Below, piece by piece: positions 9,674-17,406 of a DNA stretch of 30,366 nt (the stretch's first letter is position 1; each line of letters begins with the position of its first letter). The translations under genes were made by a program, and so were the position numbers. The notes under the pieces were generated by a model. The model was not told the origin of the DNA and made no database searches. It saw only the letters and a program-made list of their open reading frames with translations. This DNA is from Deltaproteobacteria bacterium UBA2221 (GTDB taxonomy: Bacteria > Desulfobacterota > Syntrophorhabdia > Syntrophorhabdales > WCHB1-27), in assembly GCA_002328485.1 (NCBI GenBank), contig DCUF01000030.1, positions 1-30,366 on the forward strand, read 5' to 3'.

Positions 9674-10381
9674 TCACTCCCAAAGGATGTAGTCGATCTT
9701 CAGGACACCGGGACTCGGGCCTACCGGCTCGCGCAGTCGAAAGGCAGCCAGATGTCCGCCGTTGGTCCGCAGGCAGACGTAGACGGTTGTTGGGATCCGT
9801 TCGATGGGGATGCGCTGAGCCGTCATATGCACCGTGGGACATGCCTCATCGATCCTGGAAAGGCCGATGGTTGCCCCGTTTTGGGGGGTCAGGAACCGCT
9901 CCGTCGCGGACGGGGCCTCGAACCTGAGGTCGGCATCCCCGTCCTGGCCAACCTTACCGGTATCGAGATCAAAGGACCATGTTTGGCGAACATCCAGGCT
10001 TTTTCTGGCAAGTATCCTCGGTGGCTGCGCGGTGGGTGGTGTCTCCTCAGACGTTCCTTCGGTCACCGGCTCCCTCGCCACCAGGAGATCCACCGCAGTC
10101 CCCCGTGGCACCCGGCTATTTGCTTGAATTCGCTGATTCAGCACCGTGCCGGGTTGCGCTGTGGTGATCCCCCTGTCGGTCACGATGCCTGGCTCCAGTC
10201 CGGCCTGGGTCAGCATCTTTACCGCCCGATCGATGGTCTCAACGAAGTCCACCCCCGGCTCGATGGCCGTGACGTCCATGAAGACCCGGTCCCTGCCGAA
10301 CCTCTCACGGAGGTGGTCGTAGATGCGGCCGGCGTGACCGGCGCTCTCCTCCCGGCGGTAGCTGATGAAGATGGTACCCAT
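9674..10381 (-). CDS. Truncated TIR domain fused to PASTA and a beta-rich C-terminal domain
   Basis: A 235-residue protein. Residues 1-54 match the start of a bacterial TIR domain (IFISYRRE, then the RDRVFMDV and EPGVDFVETI segments), but the match stops after DRAV. The second half of a normal TIR, about 80 residues with the WxxxE catalytic Glu, is missing. The frame runs on without a stop into a PASTA-like unit (about 55-103; LTQAGLEPG, AQPGTV, VPRGTAVDLLV), then a linker and a beta-rich domain (about 120-235) of unknown function. PASTA domains usually bind peptidoglycan fragments or muropeptides outside the cell, but no signal peptide or membrane segment is visible here. It is the first large gene of the operon; an AGGAG site lies nine bases before the ATG. 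Inference: a catalytically dead TIR used as a scaffold, or an internal deletion product. Confidence 0.85.
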   Translation of the reverse strand: MGTIFISYRREESAGHAGRIYDHLRERFGRDRVFMDVTAIEPGVDFVETIDRAVKMLTQAGLEPGIVTDRGITTAQPGTVLNQRIQANSRVPRGTAVDLLVAREPVTEGTSEETPPTAQPPRILARKSLDVRQTWSFDLDTGKVGQDGDADLRFEAPSATERFLTPQNGATIGLSRIDEACPTVHMTAQRIPIERIPTTVYVCLRTNGGHLAAFRLREPVGPSPGVLKIDYILWE

Positions 10382-10393
10382 GATAGCGTTCTC

Positions 10394-10504
10394 CTAGGCG
10401 GTTCGATGACTCTCTACTGCAGATCCTGTTGGAGTCCCGTCGGCACCATATTCGAACCCGATCGGTACACTGGTCACGATTATGTACCGTCCAGAGGTAG
10501 CCAT
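10394..10504 (-). CDS. Possible small leader ORF of the TIR/CHAT operon
   Basis: A 36-codon open frame that starts MATSGRYIIVTSVPIG and ends with a TAG that overlaps the AGGAG ribosome-binding site of the next gene, 12 bases before that gene's ATG. The stop/RBS overlap and the residue composition look like a translationally coupled small gene. The ribosome-binding site of this frame itself is weak, and I recognise no family. The same frame stays open upstream to 10618, so a longer product of 74 codons is possible. It could also be chance. Confidence 0.3.
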   Translation of the reverse strand: MATSGRYIIVTSVPIGFEYGADGTPTGSAVESHRTA

Positions 10505-10558
10505 TGAGGTATCAAATCTCGGAAAAGCGGGCCTTCCTGGGTCTTCCATGCCGCTCCA

Positions 10559-10585
10559 TTGATTCGATGATACAACCCATATAAT
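10559..10585 (+). promoter_or_regulatory. Candidate sigma-70 promoter for the EAL-HDOD gene
   Basis: A perfect TATAAT at 10580-10585 has TTGATT at 10559-10564, with a 15-base spacer that is shorter than the usual 17. It lies in the 282-base gap between the divergent operons and would give a 5' leader of about 70 bases before the ATG at 10664. No clear promoter was found for the minus-strand operon in the same gap. Confidence 0.4.
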
Positions 10586-10663
10586 GTCCATGTCCACCAA
10601 AAAACCATATTTTTGCAATCGAAGGGTTGTGGAATCGCAAAAACAGCCGAAAAACTAAACAGT

Positions 10664-11893
10664 ATGGACTTCTATGTGGCCCGACAGGCGATCTTTGACA
10701 AGGAGCAGAAGGTCTTTGGATACGAGCTGCTGTATCGTTCGGGCCTGACAAACTGTTACGATGGCACGGACGGCACCGAAGCGTCCCTCTCCGTCATTCG
10801 GAATGCCTTCCTGTATCTGGGGCAGAGGCTTATGGAGGCCAAGCGGGTATTCATCAACTTCACACGTCCGCTCTTGTTACATGGTGTGGCAGAAACGCTT
10901 CCGCCCCAGCATACGGTGGTTGAGGTCCTCGAAGACATCCAACCTGACGACCAGATCGTTGCCGCTTGTCAGGAGCTGAAAAATCTTGGCTACACCATTG
11001 CCCTGGACGATTACAGCCTCGCCAATGAGATGCAAAATAGACTTCTCGATCTGGCGGATATCATCAAGGTTGACACGATAGGCGCCGGCAAGGATGAAAG
11101 CTGTGCCATAGCCCGGAAGTTTGCGGGCACATCGAAGCTGCTGATTGCGGAAGGGGTTGAATCGATGGAGGACTTCCACCTGGCCGAGGCGGCGGGGTTC
11201 TCCCTCTTCCAGGGGTACTTCTTCAGCAAACCGGTGATCGTACCCGGGAAGGATATCCCAAGCTTCAAGCTTCACGACATGAAGCTTCTGCAGGAGGTAA
11301 GCAAGGGGGATCTCGATTTCAAGGCCCTGGAGCGTATCATCAAGCAGGACCTTTCGCTCTGCTACACCTTGCTCAAATACATCAACTCCGCCTACTTCGC
11401 TTTACGGGATGAGATAACCTCCGTCATGCAGGCCATCATCCTCCTCGGTGAAACCGAGGTACGAAGATGGGCATTCCTTACTCTTTTGACCTTTATTGCA
11501 GCGGACAAGCCTCCGGAGGTAATCGTGCATTCCCTCGTACGGGCGTACATGTGCGAATCTCTATCGACCGATGTCAAGTTGAACGGTCATGAGCCCGAGC
11601 TTTTTTTGCTCGGCATTTTTTCCATGCTCGACGTCCTGATCGGCCTCCCCTTTGAGGATATCCTGGAAGACACCAACCTGGCACCGGAAATAAAGCTTGC
11701 CCTTCTTGGCAAGGAGAGCCCTTATGGAGATCTGTATCGGACGGTAACCAGCTATGACAGAGGTGATTGGGAGGATTTCGAGCGGTTGGCCGAGAGGATC
11801 AATCTCAAACCGGAACGTATGCTCGAGGCCTATGTCAACGCTATTGCTCAGGCAGACCGGGTGGCGTTTACGGGAACAGGAGCCGAGGCATAG
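10664..11893 (+). CDS. EAL-HDOD domain c-di-GMP signalling protein
   Basis: A 409-residue protein of the YuxH/CdgJ type. The N-terminal EAL domain (about 1-205) keeps most signature residues: YELLYR (Glu21), FINFT, VVEVLE, LDDY, IIKVD, AEGVE and FQGYFFSKP, although the usual DDFG loop is DDYS. The C-terminal HDOD domain (about 215-400) has the SLCYTLLKYINSA helix and the AIILLGETEVRRW segment typical of the family. EAL domains hydrolyse or bind c-di-GMP and HDOD domains relay signals, but this family is often catalytically weak, so activity is uncertain. I chose the ATG at 10664 because the family begins with M-x-FYVARQ; an in-frame TTG at 10613 adds 17 residues with no family match. It is followed four bases later by a diguanylate cyclase gene. 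Confidence 0.9.
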   Translation: MDFYVARQAIFDKEQKVFGYELLYRSGLTNCYDGTDGTEASLSVIRNAFLYLGQRLMEAKRVFINFTRPLLLHGVAETLPPQHTVVEVLEDIQPDDQIVAACQELKNLGYTIALDDYSLANEMQNRLLDLADIIKVDTIGAGKDESCAIARKFAGTSKLLIAEGVESMEDFHLAEAAGFSLFQGYFFSKPVIVPGKDIPSFKLHDMKLLQEVSKGDLDFKALERIIKQDLSLCYTLLKYINSAYFALRDEITSVMQAIILLGETEVRRWAFLTLLTFIAADKPPEVIVHSLVRAYMCESLSTDVKLNGHEPELFLLGIFSMLDVLIGLPFEDILEDTNLAPEIKLALLGKESPYGDLYRTVTSYDRGDWEDFERLAERINLKPERMLEAYVNAIAQADRVAFTGTGAEA

Positions 11894-11897
11894 TCGG

Positions 11898-13970
11898 ATG
11901 AAACGCCCGGATAAAACGAAAGATGGTTACGGCCAGGAGCTTCTCCCGAAATATGAGCTCCTCTTCACCAACAGCCGTGACATCATCCTTTTTGTGGACA
12001 GAGACACGGGGGGCATTATAGAGGCCAACGCTGCCGCAGAAGAGGCCTACGGGTACAAGCGCGGGGAACTGCTCAACCTCACGATCAGGGACCTGCGGGC
12101 ACCCGAATCGATGGGGGCCATGGCTTCGCAGATGGCCGAAGCCGACGGAGGCGGCGTCCTCTTTGAAACCCTCCACATCCGAAAAGACAGAACGATCTTC
12201 CCCGTTGAAGTGAGCTCCCGAGGCGCGACCATCAACGGGATTCGAATGCTCCTCAGCGTCATTCGAGATATCACTGAGCGAAAACGGGCTGAGCAGGCCT
12301 TGCGGGAGAGCGAGGAACGACTCAGGCTCACCCTCACTGCCGTCAACGACGGCCTCTGGGACTGGGACGTTCCCACCGGTGAGGCAAGGGTCAATTCGGG
12401 CTACTACACCATGCTTGGCTACGAACCATACGAATTCCCACAAGGCTATGCTACGTGGAGAAGCCTTGTTCATCCCGACGAGATTGATCGGGTAGAACAA
12501 CAGCTAAAGCAATGCATCGAGCGCCGAGAAGGATTTTCAATTGAATTCAGAATGAGGACAAAGTCGGGAGATTGGGCCTGGATTCTGACGCGAGGCAAGG
12601 TTGTTGAGTATGATCCCACCGGTCGGCCTCTTCGCATGGTGGGCACTCACACCGACATCACCGAGCGGAAGCGGGCCGAAGCGGCACTGGCAGAAAAGGA
12701 GGTCAAGTATCGGCACATCTATGAGTCCCTCGAAGATGTGTACTTTCAGACGGATAACGACGGAAGGATACGAATCGTGTCCCCCTCTGTCGAGCGCAGC
12801 GCGGGCTGGAGCCCGAAGGAGCTTATCGGAAGCCCCGTTACAAAGATCTACGCGGATCCTGGTGACCGACAAGTCCTCCTTTCTGTTTTGTCAGATAAAG
12901 GCCACGTTCGGGACTACGATCTCACCTTACGGAAGAAGGATGGAACAGAGGTCAAGACATCCCTGAGTGCTCGACTCCTTTTTACCGATGATGGGTACCC
13001 GGATGGGATCGGTGGGGTGCTCCGCGATATCACGGACCGGAAGATGGCCGAAGAGGTGCTCCAATACGAAACTGCCTTGCTTGACGCGGTGGTCAATTCT
13101 TCCCAGGAAGGGATCTACCTTCTGGACATAGAACGAGAAAGGGTGCTGGAAAATCAACGAGCCCGTGATCTCTGGAACATCACCGAAGAGGCGGACGATA
13201 ACGAAGCTCGGGTTATGAACCTCCTGCACTCCCTCAAGGATGCCGGACCGTTGCGGGACAAGCTGGCCCAACTCCTCGCCTACCCCAAGGATTCCATCCA
13301 GGTGGAGCTCGAGCTGAAGGACGGGAAGGTCCTCGACTGCCATTCCGTACCGGTCAACGGTATGGGGGGCAAGAACTACGGAAGGCTGTGGACGTTCAGA
13401 GACATCACGCAGTTGAGGCACTACGCGCAAATGTTGGAGAGGCTTTCTGGAACTGACGGTCTGACTGCTCTTGCCAACAGGCGAAGCTTCGATGCAGTCC
13501 TCGAACGGGAGTGGCAACGGGCCCTCCGCAACCGGTCATGGATCTCCCTGCTCATGATCGATATCGATTTCTTCAAGGCCTACAACGATCGCTACGGACA
13601 TTTGATGGGTGACGATTGTCTGCGTCTCATCGCCTCAGCGATTGCTGAAACCGTTCAGCGGCCAACCGATTTGACGGCCCGTTATGGCGGTGAGGAATTT
13701 GCCTGCATCCTCCCCGATACAGATCTGGATGGAGCCCTCGCCGTGGCGCACAGGATCCAGGAATCGGTAGAGGCGCTCCACATACCCCATCTCTCCTCCA
13801 CGGTTGCCGATTACGTGACGGTGAGCATTGGGGCGGCGACGCTCATACCAACGGAAGGCCAGCCAGGTTCCGAGCTCGTCGACTCTGCCGACATATCGCT
13901 CTATCAGGCAAAAGAAAGGGGGCGCCACCAGGTCGCCGTCTCATCAGGCTTGAGGGTCTTTCAGGCATAG
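11898..13970 (+). CDS. Diguanylate cyclase with four PAS domains
   Basis: A 690-residue protein counted from the ATG at 11898, which has GAGG nine bases upstream and lies four bases after the EAL-HDOD stop. Four PAS units are visible (about 17-128, 140-257, 270-384 and 390-505); the first three end in the DITERK or DITDRK motif and the second is of the PAS_3 type (WRSLVHPDE). The GGDEF domain (about 510-682) has SGTDGLTALANRRSF, the metal-binding IDIDFFKAYND, the active site RYGGEEF (GGEEF 597-601) and an inhibitory I-site RPTD (588-591) exactly five residues before it. It should make c-di-GMP from two GTP and be feedback-inhibited. There are no membrane segments, so it is cytosolic and senses through PAS ligands that cannot be told from sequence. 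Its pairing with an EAL protein suggests local control of the same messenger. Confidence 0.93.
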   Translation: MKRPDKTKDGYGQELLPKYELLFTNSRDIILFVDRDTGGIIEANAAAEEAYGYKRGELLNLTIRDLRAPESMGAMASQMAEADGGGVLFETLHIRKDRTIFPVEVSSRGATINGIRMLLSVIRDITERKRAEQALRESEERLRLTLTAVNDGLWDWDVPTGEARVNSGYYTMLGYEPYEFPQGYATWRSLVHPDEIDRVEQQLKQCIERREGFSIEFRMRTKSGDWAWILTRGKVVEYDPTGRPLRMVGTHTDITERKRAEAALAEKEVKYRHIYESLEDVYFQTDNDGRIRIVSPSVERSAGWSPKELIGSPVTKIYADPGDRQVLLSVLSDKGHVRDYDLTLRKKDGTEVKTSLSARLLFTDDGYPDGIGGVLRDITDRKMAEEVLQYETALLDAVVNSSQEGIYLLDIERERVLENQRARDLWNITEEADDNEARVMNLLHSLKDAGPLRDKLAQLLAYPKDSIQVELELKDGKVLDCHSVPVNGMGGKNYGRLWTFRDITQLRHYAQMLERLSGTDGLTALANRRSFDAVLEREWQRALRNRSWISLLMIDIDFFKAYNDRYGHLMGDDCLRLIASAIAETVQRPTDLTARYGGEEFACILPDTDLDGALAVAHRIQESVEALHIPHLSSTVADYVTVSIGAATLIPTEGQPGSELVDSADISLYQAKERGRHQVAVSSGLRVFQA

Positions 13971-13991
13971 CGCAAAATGGGGGAGATCCGT

Positions 13992-14025
13992 GAGAGTCCC
14001 ACTCCTTGCTGGGATTGGGACTCTC
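13992..14025. terminator. Strong hairpin between convergent genes
   Basis: A perfect 10-bp stem (GAGAGTCCCA with TGGGACTCTC) has a 14-base loop and is followed on the plus strand by CCCTTTT. It lies in the 69-base gap between the stop of the diguanylate cyclase and the stop of the convergent rsmE, so it can end transcription from at least the plus strand. Confidence 0.75.
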
Positions 14026-14039
14026 CCTTTTCCCCGCCC

Positions 14040-14726
14040 TTACAGGTTTCCAGACAGAAACTGGATGATCGACACGGCAGCGATAGCGGCGGTTTCGCAT
14101 CTCAGCATCCTGCCGCCCAAACTGACAGGCCTAAAATGAAGCTGCCTCGCCATCTCGACCTCCCCTTCTGCGAATCCTCCCTCCGGACCGCACACAATCG
14201 TTACCCGTTCCACGCCATCCCAGCAGAGGTCCCTCACCGTGGTTTCAGGTTCCTTCTCGTAGAGGATAAGCCCCAGCCAGGCGCTCACATCCGCCTGGGT
14301 CTTCAATGCCTCGTGAAGGGAGACGCATGGACCAACGAGGGGCATAACGCGCCTTCTGGATTGCTCTGTAGCCTTTCTCGCTATCTCCTGCCACCGATGC
14401 GATTTGGTTTGCAGAGGATTCCGCTCTTCAAGGGTGACGCTCTTCTCTGAAACACAGGGAATGATCCTCAATACACCCATTTCCGTGACCTTCTGGATGA
14501 TCCACTCCATCTTCTCTTTTTTGGGCAGGGCCTGGATCAGGGTAACGAAAAGGGCCGATTCACTGGGAATGGCAAGTTTCTGGAAGGGACGGACCAAGAC
14601 CGTATCGCCGTCAACAGCAAGGACACGCGCCCGGTACTCAGCGCCCGACTCGTCCCTAGCGGTTACAATGGCGCCGATCCGCCGCTCGGTAAGGCTGTGG
14701 CTGGGTACAGGAAAGTCATCCCTCAA
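14040..14726 (-). CDS. rsmE: 16S rRNA (uracil-1498-N3)-methyltransferase RsmE
   Basis: A 228-residue SPOUT-family methyltransferase that modifies U1498 of 16S rRNA with SAM. Seen: KKEKMEWIIQKVTEMGV, the RWQEIARKATEQSRR segment, the knot motif GPEGGF (180-185) and SLGGRMLRCETA (202-213), all hallmarks of RsmE. The start is a TTG at 14726 inside the end of bioB, with GGAG seven bases upstream. It is about 15-20 residues shorter than usual at the N-terminus: the first beta strand of the PUA-like domain (normally R-F-F-V) is missing or altered, and homology resumes at about residue 10. A nearby ATG that overlaps the bioB stop is out of frame and closes after 18 codons. It is translationally coupled to bioB. 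Confidence 0.92.
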   Translation of the reverse strand: MRDDFPVPSHSLTERRIGAIVTARDESGAEYRARVLAVDGDTVLVRPFQKLAIPSESALFVTLIQALPKKEKMEWIIQKVTEMGVLRIIPCVSEKSVTLEERNPLQTKSHRWQEIARKATEQSRRRVMPLVGPCVSLHEALKTQADVSAWLGLILYEKEPETTVRDLCWDGVERVTIVCGPEGGFAEGEVEMARQLHFRPVSLGGRMLRCETAAIAAVSIIQFLSGNL

Positions 14727-15696
14727 ATCCTGTCTCCAGCCCCAGGTCTCGTATCATCTCCAGGTCGAGATCGGTGTTGCGGCCGGTGGTGGTCAGATAG
14801 TTGCCCGTCATGAGGGCATTGACCCCGGCCGCGATGCCAAGGGGCAAAAGCTGTCTCAGGTTTCGCTCTTTGCCGCCGCACAGTTTGATATCTTTGTCAG
14901 GGAGGATGAACCTGAAGGCGGCGAGGGTCAGTAGGATCTCAATAGGCGTAAGCTGGGGCGTTCCCATGAGGGGGGTGCCCGGGATAGGGTTGAGGATGTT
15001 GATGGGTACCGAATCCACATCCAGTTCTTTCAACGTGAAGGCCAATTCAATGCGCTGCTCCATGGTCTCACCCAAACCGACGATGCCCCCGGAACAGACG
15101 GAAAGGCCGGCCCTCTTCGCTGTCTTTACCGTCTCGATATCCTCCTCGTAGTCATGGGTGGAACAGATGTGATCGAAGAAGCTCCGTGATGTCTCAAGGT
15201 TATGATGGTAACGGAAAAGGCCGGCCCTGCGAAGGCCGTCCGCGGCCTCAGGGTTCAGCATGCCCAGGGAGCCGCAGGGTTTTATCCCCACATCGTTCAG
15301 GCCGCCCACAGCGCGGTAGATCTCGTCCCACTCGCCTCTATCGCTGATCTCTGTGCCACTCGTAACAATGCCGAAGAGATGGGCGCCCTCCTCCCAGGCC
15401 TCGCGCCCCTTGCTGATGATCTCCTCCGAGGAGATGAGATGGTATTCGAGGGCGTCCGTTTCATAGTGGGCGGACTGGGCGCAAAATCGGCAGTTTTCGG
15501 CGCACCGCCCGGATTTGGCGTTCACAATGGCGCAGAGGCTGATCAGCTTCCCTTTGAACTGTTCTCTGATCTCCGATGCTGCGGCAAGAAGGTAAAAGAG
15601 ATTCTTTTTCCCCAGATCAACAATCTGCAGGGCCTCTTCGACGGTGATGTTGTTGTGTGTTACAGCCTTTTCCTTCAGTCGATCTATCTCATGCAT
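14716..15696 (-). CDS. bioB: Biotin synthase BioB
   Basis: A 326-residue radical SAM enzyme that inserts sulfur into dethiobiotin, the last step of biotin synthesis. Seen: the radical-SAM cluster motif CAENCRFC (Cys65, Cys69, Cys72), followed by AQSAHY, the CSGGIVGLGE segment, and PINILNPIPGTPL near residue 230. The length is typical. The ATG has GAGG seven bases upstream. No other bio genes are in the window, so the rest of the pathway must be elsewhere or the substrate imported. It is followed by rsmE with an 11-base overlap. Confidence 0.97.
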   Translation of the reverse strand: MHEIDRLKEKAVTHNNITVEEALQIVDLGKKNLFYLLAAASEIREQFKGKLISLCAIVNAKSGRCAENCRFCAQSAHYETDALEYHLISSEEIISKGREAWEEGAHLFGIVTSGTEISDRGEWDEIYRAVGGLNDVGIKPCGSLGMLNPEAADGLRRAGLFRYHHNLETSRSFFDHICSTHDYEEDIETVKTAKRAGLSVCSGGIVGLGETMEQRIELAFTLKELDVDSVPINILNPIPGTPLMGTPQLTPIEILLTLAAFRFILPDKDIKLCGGKERNLRQLLPLGIAAGVNALMTGNYLTTTGRNTDLDLEMIRDLGLETGFEG

Positions 15697-15717
15697 GGTG
15701 GTGCCTCACTAATGAAA

Positions 15718-15808
15718 GGGTATAGGGCGTTGCGTGTAGGGTGCAGTACAGAAACATCCAAGCGTCGGTTAGTGGACCTTCCGCTTTTACACGCTACCCC
15801 CTATTCCC
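15718..15808. repeat. Imperfect 21-bp inverted repeat in the bioB leader
   Basis: Arms 15718-15738 and 15788-15808 match as inverted copies at 18 of 21 positions (shared blocks GGG-ATAGGG and GCGTGTA) with a 49-base spacer. A related block (GGGTGT, GGGTATAG, GTGCAG) recurs at 18303-18325, so this is a dispersed intergenic element. If the promoter at 15828-15857 is used, the element lies in the untranslated leader of bioB. Confidence 0.65.
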
Positions 15809-15827
15809 GACACCCTGTATTTCGTTT

Positions 15828-15857
15828 AGCTTAAATGGAAACAGCCCACCGTGTCAA
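15828..15857 (-). promoter_or_regulatory. Candidate sigma-70 promoter for bioB-rsmE
   Basis: A perfect TTGACA (15857-15852, minus strand) is followed after 18 bases by TAAGCT, with TTTAAG at 16 bases as an alternative -10. It sits just after the stop of the upstream MFS gene, giving the bioB-rsmE pair its own start. No BirA-type palindrome is visible around it. Confidence 0.5.
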
Positions 15858-15862
15858 CCTCT

Positions 15863-17161
15863 TTATCCCTGCTGGTTAACTGCGGTCTCTTTAACTCGGT
15901 AGAGGACGATGCCGCCGGCGAGGAAAAGGCCGATGACGGCAAAGATTGAATAGCGCGGATTGCCCGTCACCATGCTGACCCAGCCCATGAGGAATGGGCC
16001 GATGATGGCCGCGAACTTGCCGAGCATGTTATAAAAGCCGAAGAATTCGGCAGACCGATCCTCGGGGATAAGACGGGCGAAGTAGGACCGGCTCAAGGAC
16101 TGAACGCCTCCCTGGACAAGACCGACTCCAATGGACAGGACGTAAAACTCGATCTGGCGCTCCATGAGATATCCCCAAAAAGCAATGCCTATGTAAACAC
16201 CAAGACCGATGAATATCCCCCTCTTGGTGCCGATCCATTCACCGATCTTTCCAAAAAGGATCGCCGCCGGAAAACCCACGAACTGGGTGATCAGCAGGGC
16301 CTGAATGAGCACCGTGTAATCAAAACCAAGGGAAAGGCCGTAGTCCACGGCCATCAAAATCACCGTATCGACGGCATCGATATAAAGCCAGTAGCCCACG
16401 AGAAAGGTGAAAACCGTCCGAAACCGGCGAATCTCACGGAAGGTGGTGGCAAGTTGATCGAGGGAGCCACAGATGACCGCCCCGATCCTTTTCGAACTCG
16501 GCGCTTTTGTCTCTTTAACAAATAAGAAAAGGGGCAGGGCAAAGGCAGCCCACCAGACGGCCACCGTCATGAAAGACAGTCGAACGGCATCGGCAGACCC
16601 CGCGAGCCCGAAGATCTGCGGTTTCAAGGTCATGAGGACATTGAGCCCGAAGAGCACTCCGCCGCCAAGATATCCCAGCGAATACCCGAGGGCAGAGACA
16701 AAATCGAGCTTTTGTTTGGGCGCTACGGTAACGATCAGAGAGTCATAGAAGACATTACCCCCGGCGAAGCCAACAATGGCCAGAACGTAGAAGAGGACCG
16801 CCGTGAACCAGTCGCCTTTCTGAACCAGGAAAAGCAGCCCTGTCATGATGGCCCCGAGTGCACAAAAGCAGAGCAAAAACCTCTTCCGGGCACCTCCCTG
16901 ATCTGCCACAGAGCCGATAAGAGGGGCCATAAGGGCAACGGTGCCGCTCGCTATGGCATTGGCCGCGCCAAGATAGAATGTACTGACGTGTACGTCGAGC
17001 CCCGAGCTCCAGTATTGCTTGAAGAAGATCGGGAAGAATCCTGCCATGACGGTGGTTGCAAAGGCGGAATTGGCCCAGTCGTACATGGCCCAGGAATAGA
17101 CGGAGCGCCTGTTGTACGGATGTTTCATGGCGAGAGAGAGGGTAGCACAGGACGCGAACAT
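15863..17161 (-). CDS. MFS transporter, UMF1 (Atg22-like) family
   Basis: A 432-residue inner-membrane protein with about 12 hydrophobic segments. Seen: YSWAMYDWANSAFATTV near the N-terminus, the hallmark of the UMF1/Atg22-like group; ADQGGARKR in the loop after segment 2-3; and SRSYFARLIPEDRSAEFFGFYN in the second half, also typical. The family is thought to export small solutes such as amino acids, but the substrate cannot be told here. The ATG at 17161 has AGAGG eight bases upstream; a second ATG 33 bases downstream fits the family N-terminus but has no ribosome-binding site. The preceding EamA gene is 245 bases away. Confidence 0.9.
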   Translation of the reverse strand: MFASCATLSLAMKHPYNRRSVYSWAMYDWANSAFATTVMAGFFPIFFKQYWSSGLDVHVSTFYLGAANAIASGTVALMAPLIGSVADQGGARKRFLLCFCALGAIMTGLLFLVQKGDWFTAVLFYVLAIVGFAGGNVFYDSLIVTVAPKQKLDFVSALGYSLGYLGGGVLFGLNVLMTLKPQIFGLAGSADAVRLSFMTVAVWWAAFALPLFLFVKETKAPSSKRIGAVICGSLDQLATTFREIRRFRTVFTFLVGYWLYIDAVDTVILMAVDYGLSLGFDYTVLIQALLITQFVGFPAAILFGKIGEWIGTKRGIFIGLGVYIGIAFWGYLMERQIEFYVLSIGVGLVQGGVQSLSRSYFARLIPEDRSAEFFGFYNMLGKFAAIIGPFLMGWVSMVTGNPRYSIFAVIGLFLAGGIVLYRVKETAVNQQG

Positions 17162-17406
17162 GTGTCGAGCCTCTTTATGTACAGCCTGTCATTTCTGAGC
17201 ACAAAAAGCCATCTTCCCCTTTTCGTTCACATCCATCATCTTCAGAAACGGTCTGAAGGGAAAGGCCTACGATCTTGACCAGACACCCAATCGACAAAGA
17301 GGCGGGTGGTTGGGTACGGGCAATGGGTTTTACCTGCCGGACATGTCAGCTGCTTGGAGGCTGGCATATCCTCCCGAAAAAGAAAGAAAGGTATTCCTAA
17401 CAAAAA

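Noticed and set aside
8768..10507. A 579-codon plus-strand open frame across two operon genes
   Set aside because: It runs antisense to the TPR-SLOG and TIR-PASTA genes and shows no recognisable domain.
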